A stretch of 64,000 nucleotides of DNA. Source: Ruminococcus sp. AM36-2AA. GTDB taxonomy: Bacteria; Bacillota; Clostridia; Lachnospirales; Lachnospiraceae. Below, piece by piece: positions 52,464-61,861 of this stretch. The notes under the pieces were generated by a model. It had not been told where the DNA came from. It searched no databases and saw only the letters and a program-made list of their open reading frames with translations. Numbering within the stretch: position 1 is the first letter of the stretch; every line of letters begins with the position of its first letter. The stretch is taken from NCBI RefSeq assembly GCF_003461955.1, contig NZ_QTYB01000010.1, positions 62,001 through 126,000 on the forward strand, in the 5' to 3' direction. The position numbers were made by a program, and so were the translations under genes.

Positions 52464-53357
52464 TTACTGTTGCGTAAGAGAATAAATGCACTCCAGCGGA
52501 ATCATCATGATCTCCTGTATTTCTTTTTTCTCCTCTTCTCTGTTTTTTCCTGTAACCGGAATTTCGATTCGAAAAGCCGGCTGATGTATTGTTTCGCCAT
52601 AAAACTGTTCAGGCCTTCCCATATTTCTGCGGTCCGACTGTTTCTCATAATCCATAGAATATCGTTCCAGTTTTCCTCTTGTACATTTTTTCAGATGACG
52701 CGCCAGGCGATAGCCTTTCTGACCAGTAGAAAATCCCTGTTCCTGCCTGTAATAGATGATCTTTTTTCCTGAACTGCAAAAAACCAGGAGCCCCCTGCTT
52801 GCATATTCCTGAAAGATGCGTATCAGTGCTTTTGTCTCATTTTCACTTGCCGGCTGCTGGTGTATCTTTTTTCTGTTGCAAAAACTGGTCGGAAAATTTA
52901 AAGCCGGATCCATTCCCCTGGCATTGCACACAAATTCATCACAGGGAACATCCTGCATTTTCAGCATCTGCCGAAAGATTGGATTACGCACAGTTCCATA
53001 GCCTTTTCGGCAGATCTCATATCCATCCGGATTCACTACCGGAATAATACAAAGTCTTGTCTGATCCAGAAGTTTTCTCACCTCATAAAATTCCTGAACA
53101 GTCCATCCACACTCATAATTCCGGCAAAGTTCCACTGCTGTTTCCGCAAGCCTGTCCGACATCTGCCCATCTGTTCCGGAAAAACCAGCTATACAGAAAA
53201 TACATAGATCTCCGGTCCCTATTTCAAGCATGGGGATCATCCGGTCATCGTGGCTTTTTCCGATCACACGGAACTGTGTGAATTTCTGATATCTCTGAGC
53301 CGCTTCCCAGAGCAGATAATAAATATTTTCATAGGTTTTTTCCTGTACTGTTTCCAT
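52464..53357 (-). CDS. Peptidase M14-fold protein lacking zinc ligands (probable pseudoenzyme)
   Basis: A 297-residue protein aligned by eye to M14 carboxypeptidases: VIGKSHDDRMIPMLEIG (family IGxSxxGR), IPVVNPDGYEI (conserved NPDG), ARGMDPALNFP (family RGVDLNRNFP) and a late FRIEIPVTG (catalytic Glu kept at about 265). The zinc HxxE is replaced by AGFSGTD (S60, D63), and the third ligand His by Cys (FCSSGK, C194); the substrate Arg in DLNRN is also lost. No signal peptide. A binding or regulatory role for peptidoglycan peptides is inference. It lies between the surface operon and the NEAT-like gene, all minus strand. Confidence 0.8.
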   Translation of the reverse strand: METVQEKTYENIYYLLWEAAQRYQKFTQFRVIGKSHDDRMIPMLEIGTGDLCIFCIAGFSGTDGQMSDRLAETAVELCRNYECGWTVQEFYEVRKLLDQTRLCIIPVVNPDGYEICRKGYGTVRNPIFRQMLKMQDVPCDEFVCNARGMDPALNFPTSFCNRKKIHQQPASENETKALIRIFQEYASRGLLVFCSSGKKIIYYRQEQGFSTGQKGYRLARHLKKCTRGKLERYSMDYEKQSDRRNMGRPEQFYGETIHQPAFRIEIPVTGKNREEEKKEIQEIMMIPLECIYSLTQQ

Positions 53358-53418
53358 CTTTTCTTTCCCCCGATCTTTCCGTCATTTTATTATCTATGTA
53401 TGCGGGAAAGCATAAAAA

Positions 53419-53445
53419 AAGAACCGGTATCTTAACACCGATTCC
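53419..53445 (-). terminator. Terminator overlapping the end of the NEAT-like gene
   Basis: Stem GAACCGGT with ACCGATTC (53421-53428 with 53437-53444; one wobble pair in the minus-strand RNA), followed by TTTTTTT. The stop codon lies in the loop. Confidence 0.75.
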
Positions 53446-53965
53446 TTTTATTCACAAAATAATTCAGGATTCCGCCACCTACAATGATCACCATGGCAAC
53501 CGCAACCACTCTCTTGGCGGCTTCCTGGGGCAGCTGCCCCTTTGATCCAATGGAAGCCTCATAAAAAGTCAGCGTATAATCAATTTCATGAGGTGCCCCC
53601 ATGGCCAGTGTATCTGCGATCACTTCCATCTTATCATCCAACGCAGTAACTGGTATGGTAAATACAGAATTTCTGCCCTCTTCGCTTTCGTTCTGGAACT
53701 TCTCCCCGTCAACGATCATATAATCATAATTGGAACTGCTCCACTGAAGTTCTGCATACATTCTGCCATTCTTCACCAGCATCAGTGTTGGAGAAGATAC
53801 ACTGGCTTTTCCACTGCCACCTTCCAGATCTACCTGTATGGAATATTCCCCATCCTCCAGATCTGTTTCTATTCCATTTTCCTTCTGCGCCGCAGCCACA
53901 GATACCGGCCCTGCCAGCATCAGTGCGAGAAACAGTACCGGCATTATCTTTATCATGTATTTCAT
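53432..53965 (-). CDS. Membrane-anchored NEAT/Shp-like domain protein
   Basis: A 177-residue exported protein. Signal peptide to about VSVAAAQ, one beta-rich domain (about 30-140), and a C-terminal transmembrane helix with RNRC end. Residues KNGRMYAELQWSSSNYDYMIVDG resemble the NEAT/Shp haem-binding family, in which Met and Tyr contact haem iron. I cannot confirm haem binding. The ATG at 53965 is chosen because GGAGAG lies upstream; an in-frame ATG 15 bases earlier is possible. Neighbours do not include a haem transporter. Confidence 0.6.
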   Translation of the reverse strand: MKYMIKIMPVLFLALMLAGPVSVAAAQKENGIETDLEDGEYSIQVDLEGGSGKASVSSPTLMLVKNGRMYAELQWSSSNYDYMIVDGEKFQNESEEGRNSVFTIPVTALDDKMEVIADTLAMGAPHEIDYTLTFYEASIGSKGQLPQEAAKRVVAVAMVIIVGGGILNYFVNKRNRC

Positions 53966-54044
53966 TTCTTTTCTCTCCATTTTCCCATTCTTTTTGTATC
54001 ACTATAGCACAATGCATGTTTTCTGTAAAGAACCCTTCCGCCTG

Positions 54045-54073
54045 TTGAAATGTTCCCTGCTTTCAAGTATAAT
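54045..54073 (+). promoter_or_regulatory. Sigma-A promoter of the ABC transporter pair
   Basis: TTGAAA and TATAAT spaced by exactly 17 bases, about 40 bases before the ATP-binding protein start, which has AAAGGAATG upstream. Confidence 0.8.
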
Positions 54074-54112
54074 AGAGAGAAATTTGTGTACAAACGAAAG
54101 GAATGAACAGAG

Positions 54113-54955
54113 ATGATCGAAACTAAAAATCTCACCAAAACCTTCGACAGTTTTACTGCTGTGGATTCTCTGGATCTTCGCATAGAAACCGGCGAATTTT
54201 TTGGACTTCTTGGTCCCAATGGTGCCGGCAAAACTACTACGATCAGTCTGCTTTCCACTTTGCTTCTGCCCACTGCCGGAGAGATCCTGATCAATGGACA
54301 GACACTGGGACGCAACCGACCGGATCTGAAACGTAAGATCAGTGTGATCACACAGGAATATTCCATGCGTCAGGATATGAATATGGATGAGATCATGGAA
54401 TATCAGGGACGTCTTTATTTCATGCCCAGGAAAGAAATCAAAGAAAAAACAGAAGAACTTCTGGATTTCTGCGGACTTCTTCCTTTTCGAAAACGTACGG
54501 TACGTAAGCTTTCAGGAGGAATGAAACGAAAACTCATGGTATGCCGCGCTCTTCTCACAAGTCCCGAAATTCTTCTTCTGGATGAACCTACTGCAGGAAT
54601 GGATGCGCTCTCCAGGCGGCAGATGTGGAATCTTCTCCGTCAGCTCAACGGAAAAAATCTTACCATTCTTTTAACCACTCATTATATGGAGGAAGCTCAG
54701 TCTCTCTGCAACCGGGTAGCGCTTATGGATCACGGCAAACTGGAAGAGATCAACACGCCCTCCGGTCTGATCGAAAGTCTGGGTAAATATACCGTTGACC
54801 AGGAAACTCCCGAAGGTCCCAAAAGCCACTATTTTCACAGCAGAGCTGATGCTATTGCTTTTCTGTCCTCTCTGGACGGGCAGTGTACCCTTCGTGAAAC
54901 AACTCTGGAAGATGTTTTTGTAGAACGTGCAGGCAGACACCTGATGCAGCGATGA
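54113..54955 (+). CDS. ABC transporter ATP-binding protein (DrrA/CcmA-like)
   Basis: A 280-residue ATPase. Walker A GPNGAGKTT, Q-loop ITQEYSMRQD, signature KLSGGMKRKL and Walker B ILLLDEPTAGMD followed by the switch His (TTHYMEE). The C-terminal ~60 residues resemble the DrrA accessory domain. With the ABC-2 permease it forms an exporter; substrate unknown. First gene of a plus-strand pair. Confidence 0.93.
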   Translation: MIETKNLTKTFDSFTAVDSLDLRIETGEFFGLLGPNGAGKTTTISLLSTLLLPTAGEILINGQTLGRNRPDLKRKISVITQEYSMRQDMNMDEIMEYQGRLYFMPRKEIKEKTEELLDFCGLLPFRKRTVRKLSGGMKRKLMVCRALLTSPEILLLDEPTAGMDALSRRQMWNLLRQLNGKNLTILLTTHYMEEAQSLCNRVALMDHGKLEEINTPSGLIESLGKYTVDQETPEGPKSHYFHSRADAIAFLSSLDGQCTLRETTLEDVFVERAGRHLMQR

Positions 54956-54994
54956 TCTGCCATATATCATATTACTAATTTAATAGAATGGACG

Positions 54995-55735
54995 ATGAAT
55001 ATCATGGGAATACTTACTATTTTATGGGAAAAATGGGTAGAATTTCGAAGAGATTTTTATAAGATCACACTGGCTGCCATGATCGCACCTTTAATGTATC
55101 TTATTGTTTTCGGAATGGGAATACAGACCTCTTCCCACGGGGAACCTTATCTGAACTTCCTGATCCCCGGAGTCGTTTCACTGACTACTATGAACGGAAG
55201 TTTTAATGCAATTGCCCAAAACTTAAACGTACAGCGTCTTTACGAGAAGGCATTTGACCAGGTCATGATCTCGCCAACTCCTCTGTGGCAGTTTATTGCA
55301 GGTCAGATCATCGGTGGCAGTCTCCGCGGTCTTTATGCAGGCGGAATCATTCTTCTGCTAACTATGCCCATTGGAACGGGACTGGTCTTCAATGGATGGT
55401 CTTTGCTGGTAATGTTTTTAAATGGTGCTGTATTTTCCGCAATTGGAGTTGTCGTTTCTTTCCTTGCGAAAAATCATGCGGATGTGCCCCGTTTTTCCAA
55501 CTATATCATTATGCCAATGGCTTTTCTGTGTAACACATTCTTCTCTACAGAAAAGATTCCGGGATTTCTCGGCAATTTCGTGGCTGCACTTCCTTTGTCG
55601 CAGACCAGCCATCTGATCCGTACCATCGCTTCCGGCGGTGCGGTAAACTACATCAGTATTCTGATCCTGGCAGCTTATCTTGTTGCATTCAGCATTGCCG
55701 CTTCCTGGTTTATCTATAAGAAGAAAAATCTGTAA
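54995..55735 (+). CDS. ABC-2 type transporter permease
   Basis: A 246-residue membrane protein with six hydrophobic segments and the ABC-2 fold; VGFGMG-like VFGMGIQTSS and FSTEKIPGFLGNFVAALPLSQTSHLIR are typical of DrrB-like permeases. Forty bases after the ATPase, same strand. No sensor kinase or resistance gene adjoins, so the substrate (drug, lipid or polymer) is open. Confidence 0.9.
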   Translation: MNIMGILTILWEKWVEFRRDFYKITLAAMIAPLMYLIVFGMGIQTSSHGEPYLNFLIPGVVSLTTMNGSFNAIAQNLNVQRLYEKAFDQVMISPTPLWQFIAGQIIGGSLRGLYAGGIILLLTMPIGTGLVFNGWSLLVMFLNGAVFSAIGVVVSFLAKNHADVPRFSNYIIMPMAFLCNTFFSTEKIPGFLGNFVAALPLSQTSHLIRTIASGGAVNYISILILAAYLVAFSIAASWFIYKKKNL

Positions 55736-55778
55736 CCATGCTCTGCAACTGATGGTTTCTGCTCATTGAACAAAACTT

Positions 55779-55832
55779 GTCAAACGGATATTCGCAATCC
55801 GTACTCGCTACTTGCTCATAACCGAATAACAA
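55779..55832. repeat. Left-half copy (C) of the hairpin-rich repeat element
   Basis: About 54 bases alignable with the left end of element B: GTCAAACGGATATTCGCAAT then CGTACTCGCTAC ... ACCGAATAAC (B: GTCAAGCGGATATTCGCAAT, CGCTTCGCTAC ... ACCAAATAAC). The hairpin ACGGAT/ATCCGT (55784-55802) differs from GCGGAT/ATCCGC in B by a paired change. The right half is absent. Confidence 0.65.
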
Positions 55833-55846
55833 TCATATATCTGACA

Positions 55847-55890
55847 AAAAATCACCGGCTTCTCTGAAGATTGAGAAAACGGTGATTTTT
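55847..55890. terminator. Bidirectional terminator between ABC permease and surface protein gene
   Basis: Stem AAAATCACCG/CGGTGATTTT with one more pair at each side (55847-55857 with 55880-55890), A-rich on one side and T-rich on the other; it lies between convergent genes. Confidence 0.85.
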
Positions 55891-55918
55891 GTTATATCTT
55901 TGTTATCCTATTCCGTGA

Positions 55919-58681
55919 TCAGATATCTTTTTTTCTTCTTCTCACAATTACATATCCGCCTGCAAGAAGTGATGCCACGGCAAGTGCTGACATCGTTCCG
56001 ATCGGTGAATTATCAGCTGTGGATACTGCACTTCTGGAAGTACTTCCATTACCTCCGTTGGAGGAAGTTGCTGATGCCTCTCCTGTTACCGTTGCATCCG
56101 GATCTGTACCTGTCTGACCATCTGTTCCACCTGTGCCATCCGCACCAGGAGTTCCCGACGGAGTTAACTCTGCAGATTTGAACTGATATACCGCAGACTC
56201 GATGGTATCAAGCGGCTGCCAGTTACCATTGGTGTAAACATATTTCTGGAAGAATACATACAGATTGTAAGTATCTGCTTTTTTAATTCCCTTGGTAGAG
56301 CCGATCTTCCATGCTGTATGCTGCTGTTTGGCAGTTGGATTGGCAGCAGTGCTCCAGTAAAGTGGAACCCACTTCACATCACCCTCACCAGGATTGTCAT
56401 TCGTAGTTCCTGCACCAATGACCGTAAAATCATAGAAGGTATTCGGATAGAACTGCAATGCATCATCCAGTCCCTGCACAATACTGTCTGTTACAGGTGG
56501 AGTAAATGCTCCAGGTGCATTGGTTGGTGTTGGTGTCGGAGTTGCCGGTCTTGAAGACTGAGACAGTGTAATCTTAAAGGATTTTGCTGTTTTTACAACA
56601 CCATTGATCGTTGGCTGTAAATAAATATCTTTTCCCTTGGAATCTTTCGCTGTAAGGTATACTTCAATTTCTTTATCCGGAAGATTGTTAAGTTCGATAT
56701 TGAATGATTTATCGGCTTTGATATTTATGCTTCCGCTTCCACCGTCTTTATCGGATCCTTTTACTTTCCAGGTGTAGTTACATACACCATCTGCGCCGAT
56801 GATACAGGTAACCGTAGCGGAAGAATGATCACGCCAGCTTAATCCGGTCCAACGGAGAGATGCTTTCGTGGTAGTGGCTTCTTTCGGACGTTTGGATTCA
56901 AGCAGTTTGATCCTCTTGGATACTTCCTGTCCGTCTTTATCCACGAACCATACCAGAAGATCAATCTTGTTCTTGGAATCAAGCTTATCCAACGGAACTG
57001 AGAAATTACCGGCTTTGGAAACATCAACTTTGTTCTTTTTATCATTTTTTGCAGTTTTACCACGTACTACCCATTTATAATAGCAAGTTCCTGCTTTGGT
57101 AGTATTCAGGGTTACGGATACCTTTGTACGGCCTGACCACTTGGAACCAACGGCTTTTATAACCGGTTTGGTAACCGTAGCCGCAGTCTGTTTGATGGTC
57201 TTTTTTGCAGGCTCTGCATTTACAGATCCATCATTTGCTTTTACCCATACATAAAGATCAACTACGCTGCCTGTAAGGTTCTTAAGAGAAACGCTTGCTG
57301 TTTCTCCAGCTGCGATCGCTACGCCTTCAGTGGCGTCATCTATGGATGGAGCTGCTGCACCTTTTGCAACCCATTTATAGTAGTATGTACCAGCTTTATC
57401 TGAGGTGATCGTTGCTGTTGCGGTAGTTGAACCGTTCTCCCATGTAGAGCCTGTAATCTTAACGGTCGGTCTGTTGGAGACGAGTGCTCCTGTAGTGGTA
57501 TCTACTTTAAAATTCTTATCTCCCTCATAGTGTGGAGCCAGAACGCCAAGCGCTGCTTTAAAAGCTTCATCTGTGACATCTTCAGATTTTGCGATAGCAA
57601 CATAATTCTCTGCCGCATTTTCTACAGAAAAACCGATCTGTGGAGACGTGATCTCTCCATTGACAACAATTTTTCCGTCTGTACCTGCAAGCACTACATT
57701 GGCTGCTGTCTGGCCGTCTGTCTTTGTATTTCCGGTGATCGTTGGCTCAGTATCTGCTGCTCCGTCACCTTTCTTTACAAGGATCATACCTGTACTGTAG
57801 ACAGCTCCACCATCAGAATGATTGTTACTGATCTGACCGCCTGTGATCTGAACAGTTCCACCTTCATTAAAAATAGCTGCTCCTCTTGCAGTTGTCGTAT
57901 TATTGGTAAGAGTAATGCCTGTTGTCATGGCAAATTTCGCACCGGATGCTACATGGACCAGAGAACCTGTCACCTGTGTTTCACCTTCAACGGAACCATC
58001 AACAGAGAGTGTTCCGGCTCCTTCCGCAACATCTCTCTTTGCCATGTAAAGGATACCGTTTACCTCGAAAAGATTGCCGGCATAGCTGTCCGCACGCTCA
58101 ATTTTGGCATTCTCATCTTCTCCGACAATTGCAATTCCTTTATTTGCCGGAATTGTAACAGTGTTTGTAAAGGGAATCGTTCCACTGATAATAATCTTTG
58201 TAAGATCTGACTCCTGTACATTCGTCGTATCACTCAGTTCCGGAGCTTCATTGATAACTTTCTGAAGTTCTTCTTCACTTTTTACCACAGTTCCCTGCTC
58301 CGCTGTCTCCGCAGCAGCCGCCGCCTGTTCCTGTTCCAGCTGCTGCTGGGCAGCCTCGGCCTGAGCCTGTGCTTCTGCTTCTGCCTGAGCCTGCGCTTCT
58401 GCTGCTGCCTGGGCCTCAGCATCTGCTGCAGCCTGTGCCCCGGCATCTGTATCAGTCTGAGCATCCGCCTGTCCATCTGTATCTTCCTGCTGGCTGTCCG
58501 CTCCGTCTACATTTGTCTGGGCATCAAACTCTGTGCCATCTGCAGCTCCTGTATTCTCCTCTGCAGCCTGGGCCTCGGCAGCTGCTGCGCCTGTATCTTC
58601 AGCAGCAAATGCTGCGGCAGGTGCCATTCCCACTGTCATGGAACCGGCAAGCAGGACTGCAAAAAGTTGCTTTTTTTTCAT
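55919..58681 (-). CDS. Large surface protein: Ala/Gln-rich region, beta-helix-like domain, Ig-like repeats, degenerate sorting signal
   Basis: A 920-residue exported protein. Signal peptide to about AFAAEDTG; an Ala/Glu/Gln/Asp-rich coiled region (30-130); a beta-helix-like segment (about 150-330) with repeated short strands (GGTVQITGGQISNNHSDGGA); then three related ~95-residue Ig-like repeats (starting near RPTVKITGSTWENGS, KPVIKAVGSKWSGRT and ASLRWTGLSWRDHSS, each with an inner YYKWVxxG or YTWKVKG). A Pro/Thr-rich spacer leads to a final all-beta domain and the C-terminus STADNSPIGTMSALAVASLL plus RRRKKDI, with TAD where TGD is expected. Function (adhesion or mucin binding) is inference. 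Confidence 0.82.
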   Translation of the reverse strand: MKKKQLFAVLLAGSMTVGMAPAAAFAAEDTGAAAAEAQAAEENTGAADGTEFDAQTNVDGADSQQEDTDGQADAQTDTDAGAQAAADAEAQAAAEAQAQAEAEAQAQAEAAQQQLEQEQAAAAAETAEQGTVVKSEEELQKVINEAPELSDTTNVQESDLTKIIISGTIPFTNTVTIPANKGIAIVGEDENAKIERADSYAGNLFEVNGILYMAKRDVAEGAGTLSVDGSVEGETQVTGSLVHVASGAKFAMTTGITLTNNTTTARGAAIFNEGGTVQITGGQISNNHSDGGAVYSTGMILVKKGDGAADTEPTITGNTKTDGQTAANVVLAGTDGKIVVNGEITSPQIGFSVENAAENYVAIAKSEDVTDEAFKAALGVLAPHYEGDKNFKVDTTTGALVSNRPTVKITGSTWENGSTTATATITSDKAGTYYYKWVAKGAAAPSIDDATEGVAIAAGETASVSLKNLTGSVVDLYVWVKANDGSVNAEPAKKTIKQTAATVTKPVIKAVGSKWSGRTKVSVTLNTTKAGTCYYKWVVRGKTAKNDKKNKVDVSKAGNFSVPLDKLDSKNKIDLLVWFVDKDGQEVSKRIKLLESKRPKEATTTKASLRWTGLSWRDHSSATVTCIIGADGVCNYTWKVKGSDKDGGSGSINIKADKSFNIELNNLPDKEIEVYLTAKDSKGKDIYLQPTINGVVKTAKSFKITLSQSSRPATPTPTPTNAPGAFTPPVTDSIVQGLDDALQFYPNTFYDFTVIGAGTTNDNPGEGDVKWVPLYWSTAANPTAKQQHTAWKIGSTKGIKKADTYNLYVFFQKYVYTNGNWQPLDTIESAVYQFKSAELTPSGTPGADGTGGTDGQTGTDPDATVTGEASATSSNGGNGSTSRSAVSTADNSPIGTMSALAVASLLAGGYVIVRRRKKDI

Positions 58682-58735
58682 TTATAAGTCCTCCTGTTCG
58701 AGTTGATCTGTCTATTCAATTCAATAATCAGAAAA

Positions 58736-58764
58736 AGTATAGCACACCGTCCAAAAAAAGTAAA
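58736..58764 (-). promoter_or_regulatory. Promoter of the large surface protein gene
   Basis: On the minus strand TTTACT and TATACT are 17 bases apart, with TG one base before the -10. It overlaps the T-run of the proA terminator. Confidence 0.6.
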
Positions 58765-58800
58765 GCGGATGCAACACTCCGCTTTACCGGGCATCCGCTT
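58750..58800 (-). terminator. proA terminator
   Basis: Stem AAGCGGATGC/GCATCCGCTT (58763-58772 with 58791-58800) overlapping the proA stop, followed on the minus strand by ACTTTTTTTGG. An alternative internal pairing (AAAGCGGA/TCCGCTTT) is also possible. Confidence 0.82.
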
Positions 58801-60049
58801 ACGGACGGACCTGTCCGTTTCCGTAAATGATATATTTGGTTGTCGTCAGTGCAAGAAGTCCCATTGGTCCTCGTGCATGAAGTTTCTGAGTGCTGATTCC
58901 AATCTCTGCACCAAACCCAAATTCATTTCCATCGGTAAACCGCGTGGATGCGTTCACATAAACGGCCGCCGCATCTACCTCATCCAGGAATTTCTGAGCA
59001 TGGCTGTAATCATTGGTAATGATCGCCTCTGAATGTTTTGTATTATATTTATTAATATGTGCAATGGCTTCCTCTACAGAATCCACTACTTTTACAGAAA
59101 GAATATAATCCAGATATTCTGTTCCCCAGTCTTCTTCTGTCGCAGGAACAGATTCCGGCATCAGTGCACCGGCATCTTTATCCGCACGCACTTCCACATG
59201 CTTCTCTTTCAGGCGCTCTGCCAGAACCGGAAGAAAAGCGTCCTTTACCTTGCGGTTTACAAGAAGAGATTCGCAGGCATTGCACACACCTACACGCTGT
59301 GTTTTGGCATTGATCACAATATCAGCAGCCATCTGAAGATCTGCGGTTTCATCCACATAAATATGGCAGTTGCCGGTTCCTGTCTCGATCACCGGAATCG
59401 TGCTCTGGTTTACGACCGCTTTGATCAGGCCTCGTCCTCCCCGTGGTATGAGAACGTCTACATATGCGTTCATCTTCATAAATTCTGCTGCTGTCTCCCT
59501 GGAAGTATCTTCGATCAGCTGGATCGCATTCTCAGTAATCCCGCAGGATCTCACGGCTTCACGGATACATTCCACAATCGCGGTATTGGAATGAATGGCA
59601 TCACTTCCACCTTTCAGGATGACAACATTTCCGGTTTTAAAGCAAAGTCCGAACGCATCAGAAGTTACATTTGGGCGTGCCTCATAAATGATTCCGATCA
59701 CGCCTAGTGGTACCCGTTTCTGTCCGATCATAAGTCCGTTGGGACGTTTTTTCATGCCGGTAACTTCTCCTATCGGATCTTCAAGACCTGTAAGCTGGCG
59801 AAGTCCGTCTGCCATTCCCTCAATACGCTCCGGTGTCAGCATCAGACGGTCAATGAGGCCCTCTGACATCTGATTTTTTCTTCCGTTTTCCACATCCAGG
59901 GCATTGGCTTTCAGAATTTCTTCTGTGTGCTCCACAAGAGCTGCTGCTGCAGCTTCAAGGGTTTTGTTTTTATCATTTGTAGAAAGATTTCGAAGAACGG
60001 TCTCTGCATCTTTTGCATTCTGTCCCAGTTTTTCAAGCATTTCATTCAT
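58799..60049 (-). CDS. proA: Glutamate-5-semialdehyde dehydrogenase
   Basis: Second step of proline biosynthesis, reducing gamma-glutamyl phosphate. 416 residues from the ATG at 60049, chosen for GGAG at nine bases; the frame runs 30 codons further. The active-site Cys is in [14 protein letters not shown]; other conserved parts are [17 protein letters not shown] and [10 protein letters not shown]. Last gene of the proB-DUF896-cyclo-ligase-proA cluster. Confidence 0.97.
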   Translation of the reverse strand: MNEMLEKLGQNAKDAETVLRNLSTNDKNKTLEAAAAALVEHTEEILKANALDVENGRKNQMSEGLIDRLMLTPERIEGMADGLRQLTGLEDPIGEVTGMKKRPNGLMIGQKRVPLGVIGIIYEARPNVTSDAFGLCFKTGNVVILKGGSDAIHSNTAIVECIREAVRSCGITENAIQLIEDTSRETAAEFMKMNAYVDVLIPRGGRGLIKAVVNQSTIPVIETGTGNCHIYVDETADLQMAADIVINAKTQRVGVCNACESLLVNRKVKDAFLPVLAERLKEKHVEVRADKDAGALMPESVPATEEDWGTEYLDYILSVKVVDSVEEAIAHINKYNTKHSEAIITNDYSHAQKFLDEVDAAAVYVNASTRFTDGNEFGFGAEIGISTQKLHARGPMGLLALTTTKYIIYGNGQVRP

Positions 60050-60098
60050 TTCAAATACTCCTGCCTTTCTTTCTGTCTCTTTATTGCATTTCAGCATT

Positions 60099-60659
60099 TT
60101 ACTGCATATCGCGATAGATCTTTTCTTCGGTAACAACAACCTGTGGCCGGATATCTGTCGGTTCTGTGGGAACTTCCGGAAGGATCTGGAAGGAAAAACC
60201 TACCGCAACTCTGCAGATTCCCGGATGTTTCTCCAGAAATCGATCATAAAAACCGCCGCCATAGCCTACACGGTCACATTTCTCATCAAATGCAACTCCC
60301 GGCATGATCATCATGGCATCTTCCCATGAAACAGTTTCTCCGTCTTCCCTTGGCTCCGGAATTCCAAAATAACCGGATTCCAGCTGTGAAAAATCCGTCA
60401 GTTTATAAAATATCATATCTTTCCCGAATACCTTCGGTACAGCCACTTCTTTGCCATCTTTCCATGCCTGCTCGATCATATAACGGGTGATCACTTCATG
60501 ATTGTAATCTGCATATGCCATGATCCGCTCTGCGTTTCTGTATTCCGGAAGTTTCGTCAGTGTCTCTGTGATCACATGGCTTTTTTCCTGAATCCAGGCA
60601 TCATCATGTTCTTTTCTGGCTTTAAAGATTCTTTTTCTAATTTCCTTTTTTTCTTCCAT
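60099..60659 (-). CDS. 5-formyltetrahydrofolate cyclo-ligase
   Basis: A 186-residue enzyme converting 5-formyl-THF to methenyl-THF with ATP. Signature: [24 protein letters not shown]. The ATG at 60659 has GGGAG upstream and lies 23 bases inside the 3' end of the DUF896 gene. The position between proB and proA is common in Lachnospiraceae but has no obvious metabolic reason. Confidence 0.93.
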   Translation of the reverse strand: MEEKKEIRKRIFKARKEHDDAWIQEKSHVITETLTKLPEYRNAERIMAYADYNHEVITRYMIEQAWKDGKEVAVPKVFGKDMIFYKLTDFSQLESGYFGIPEPREDGETVSWEDAMMIMPGVAFDEKCDRVGYGGGFYDRFLEKHPGICRVAVGFSFQILPEVPTEPTDIRPQVVVTEEKIYRDMQ

Positions 60660-60861
60660 ATTTTTCTCCCAGGTTGGTGATACTGCCATCCTTTTCTTTG
60701 ATATCGATATTATTCAGATGTGCACGAAGGCTTCCCTTTACCGCATCCAGATACTCTTTGCGCAGCTTCGCCTGTTCTACTTTTTCCTCTTCCGTGAGGC
60801 CTACACTTTTCTGTTTATGTGCCAGTGCGTTGATTCTGTCGATCTTGATATTGTCCATCAT
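60637..60861 (-). CDS. DUF896 protein (YnzC-like)
   Basis: A 74-residue protein matching DUF896: [30 protein letters not shown], a helical pair found in YnzC of Bacillus (LexA-regulated there). Function unknown. There are two consecutive ATG codons; AGGAG lies upstream. It overlaps the cyclo-ligase start and follows proB by 14 bases. Confidence 0.9.
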   Translation of the reverse strand: MMDNIKIDRINALAHKQKSVGLTEEEKVEQAKLRKEYLDAVKGSLRAHLNNIDIKEKDGSITNLGEKYGRKKGN

Positions 60862-60875
60862 AATAATTATTCTCC

Positions 60876-61739
60876 TTACAGCAGTTTCTCAATATAATCA
60901 ATGAGGAAGAATTCTTCCTTCTTGTTTCCAACAAACAAAGTTCCGCAGTTCTTACCCTCCACGATCCTGTGGATATTATGGAAATCATTTCCATTGGCAA
61001 TAACCATGTCCGCTCCGGCTGCTGTTGCAATGATCGCAGCGGTAAGTTTGGTTGCCATTCCACCGGTTCCCACATTGCTTCCTGTGGAAGATTTTCCAAG
61101 TTTTCTCATATTGTCATCCATATTTTCTACAATGTCAATAAACCGGGCATCAGGATTGGAATTGGGATCGTCCGTGAAAAGTCCGTCAATGTCAGACATC
61201 AGGATCAGAAGATCCGCGCCGATCAGAGCCGCAACTACAGAAGAAAGTGTATCATTATCTCCGAATTTTACCAGATTCTGGAATTCATAGGAAGAGACAG
61301 AGTCATTCTCATTTACAATAGGGATCACGCCCTCTGCCAGAAGCTGATTAAAGGTATTCTGAGCATTCCTGCGGTTGGTATTATTGACCATAGTATTCTT
61401 GGTCATCAGGATCTGCGCCACCATCTGATTGTATTCTCCAAAAAGTTTCTGATAGATAGTCATCAGTCTGGCCTGGCCAACTGCCGCACATGCCTGTTTC
61501 TTTTCAAGCTCAGCAGGTTTTCCCTTCATTCCCAGAGCTGCTGCTCCCACAGCAATGGCTCCGGAAGATACCAGAACCACATCTTTCCCCTGGTTGTGAA
61601 GATCACTGAGTTCTCTTGCAAGGATCTCCAGTTTACGAAAATCCAGTCTTCCTGTTTCTGAATGGATCAAAGATGAAGATCCGATCTTGATTACGATACG
61701 TTTCTTGTCTTTCAGACGTTCTCTGTAATTTGCATTCAT
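60876..61739 (-). CDS. proB: Glutamate 5-kinase
   Basis: First step of proline biosynthesis. 287 residues from the ATG at 61739, chosen for GGAG nine bases upstream; the frame extends 16 codons further. Motifs are [27 protein letters not shown] and [16 protein letters not shown]. It has only the amino-acid kinase domain; the C-terminal PUA domain of E. coli ProB is missing, as in several Clostridia. First gene of the pro cluster. Confidence 0.96.
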   Translation of the reverse strand: MNANYRERLKDKKRIVIKIGSSSLIHSETGRLDFRKLEILARELSDLHNQGKDVVLVSSGAIAVGAAALGMKGKPAELEKKQACAAVGQARLMTIYQKLFGEYNQMVAQILMTKNTMVNNTNRRNAQNTFNQLLAEGVIPIVNENDSVSSYEFQNLVKFGDNDTLSSVVAALIGADLLILMSDIDGLFTDDPNSNPDARFIDIVENMDDNMRKLGKSSTGSNVGTGGMATKLTAAIIATAAGADMVIANGNDFHNIHRIVEGKNCGTLFVGNKKEEFFLIDYIEKLL

Positions 61740-61861
61740 GTTTCCAATTCTCCTGATACCTGTATATTCACTGCATGATCCGGCCAACCATATTATTGTC
61801 CGGATCTGCTTTTTTCTTTATATGATACGGGCTCTGATTCGCTGTATACGCTTCCCGCTTT

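Noticed and set aside
58282..58830. Leu/Pro- and Arg/Gln-rich frames at the start of the 920-residue surface protein gene
   Set aside because: Shadows of the Ala/Gln/Glu-rich repeat region in other frames.
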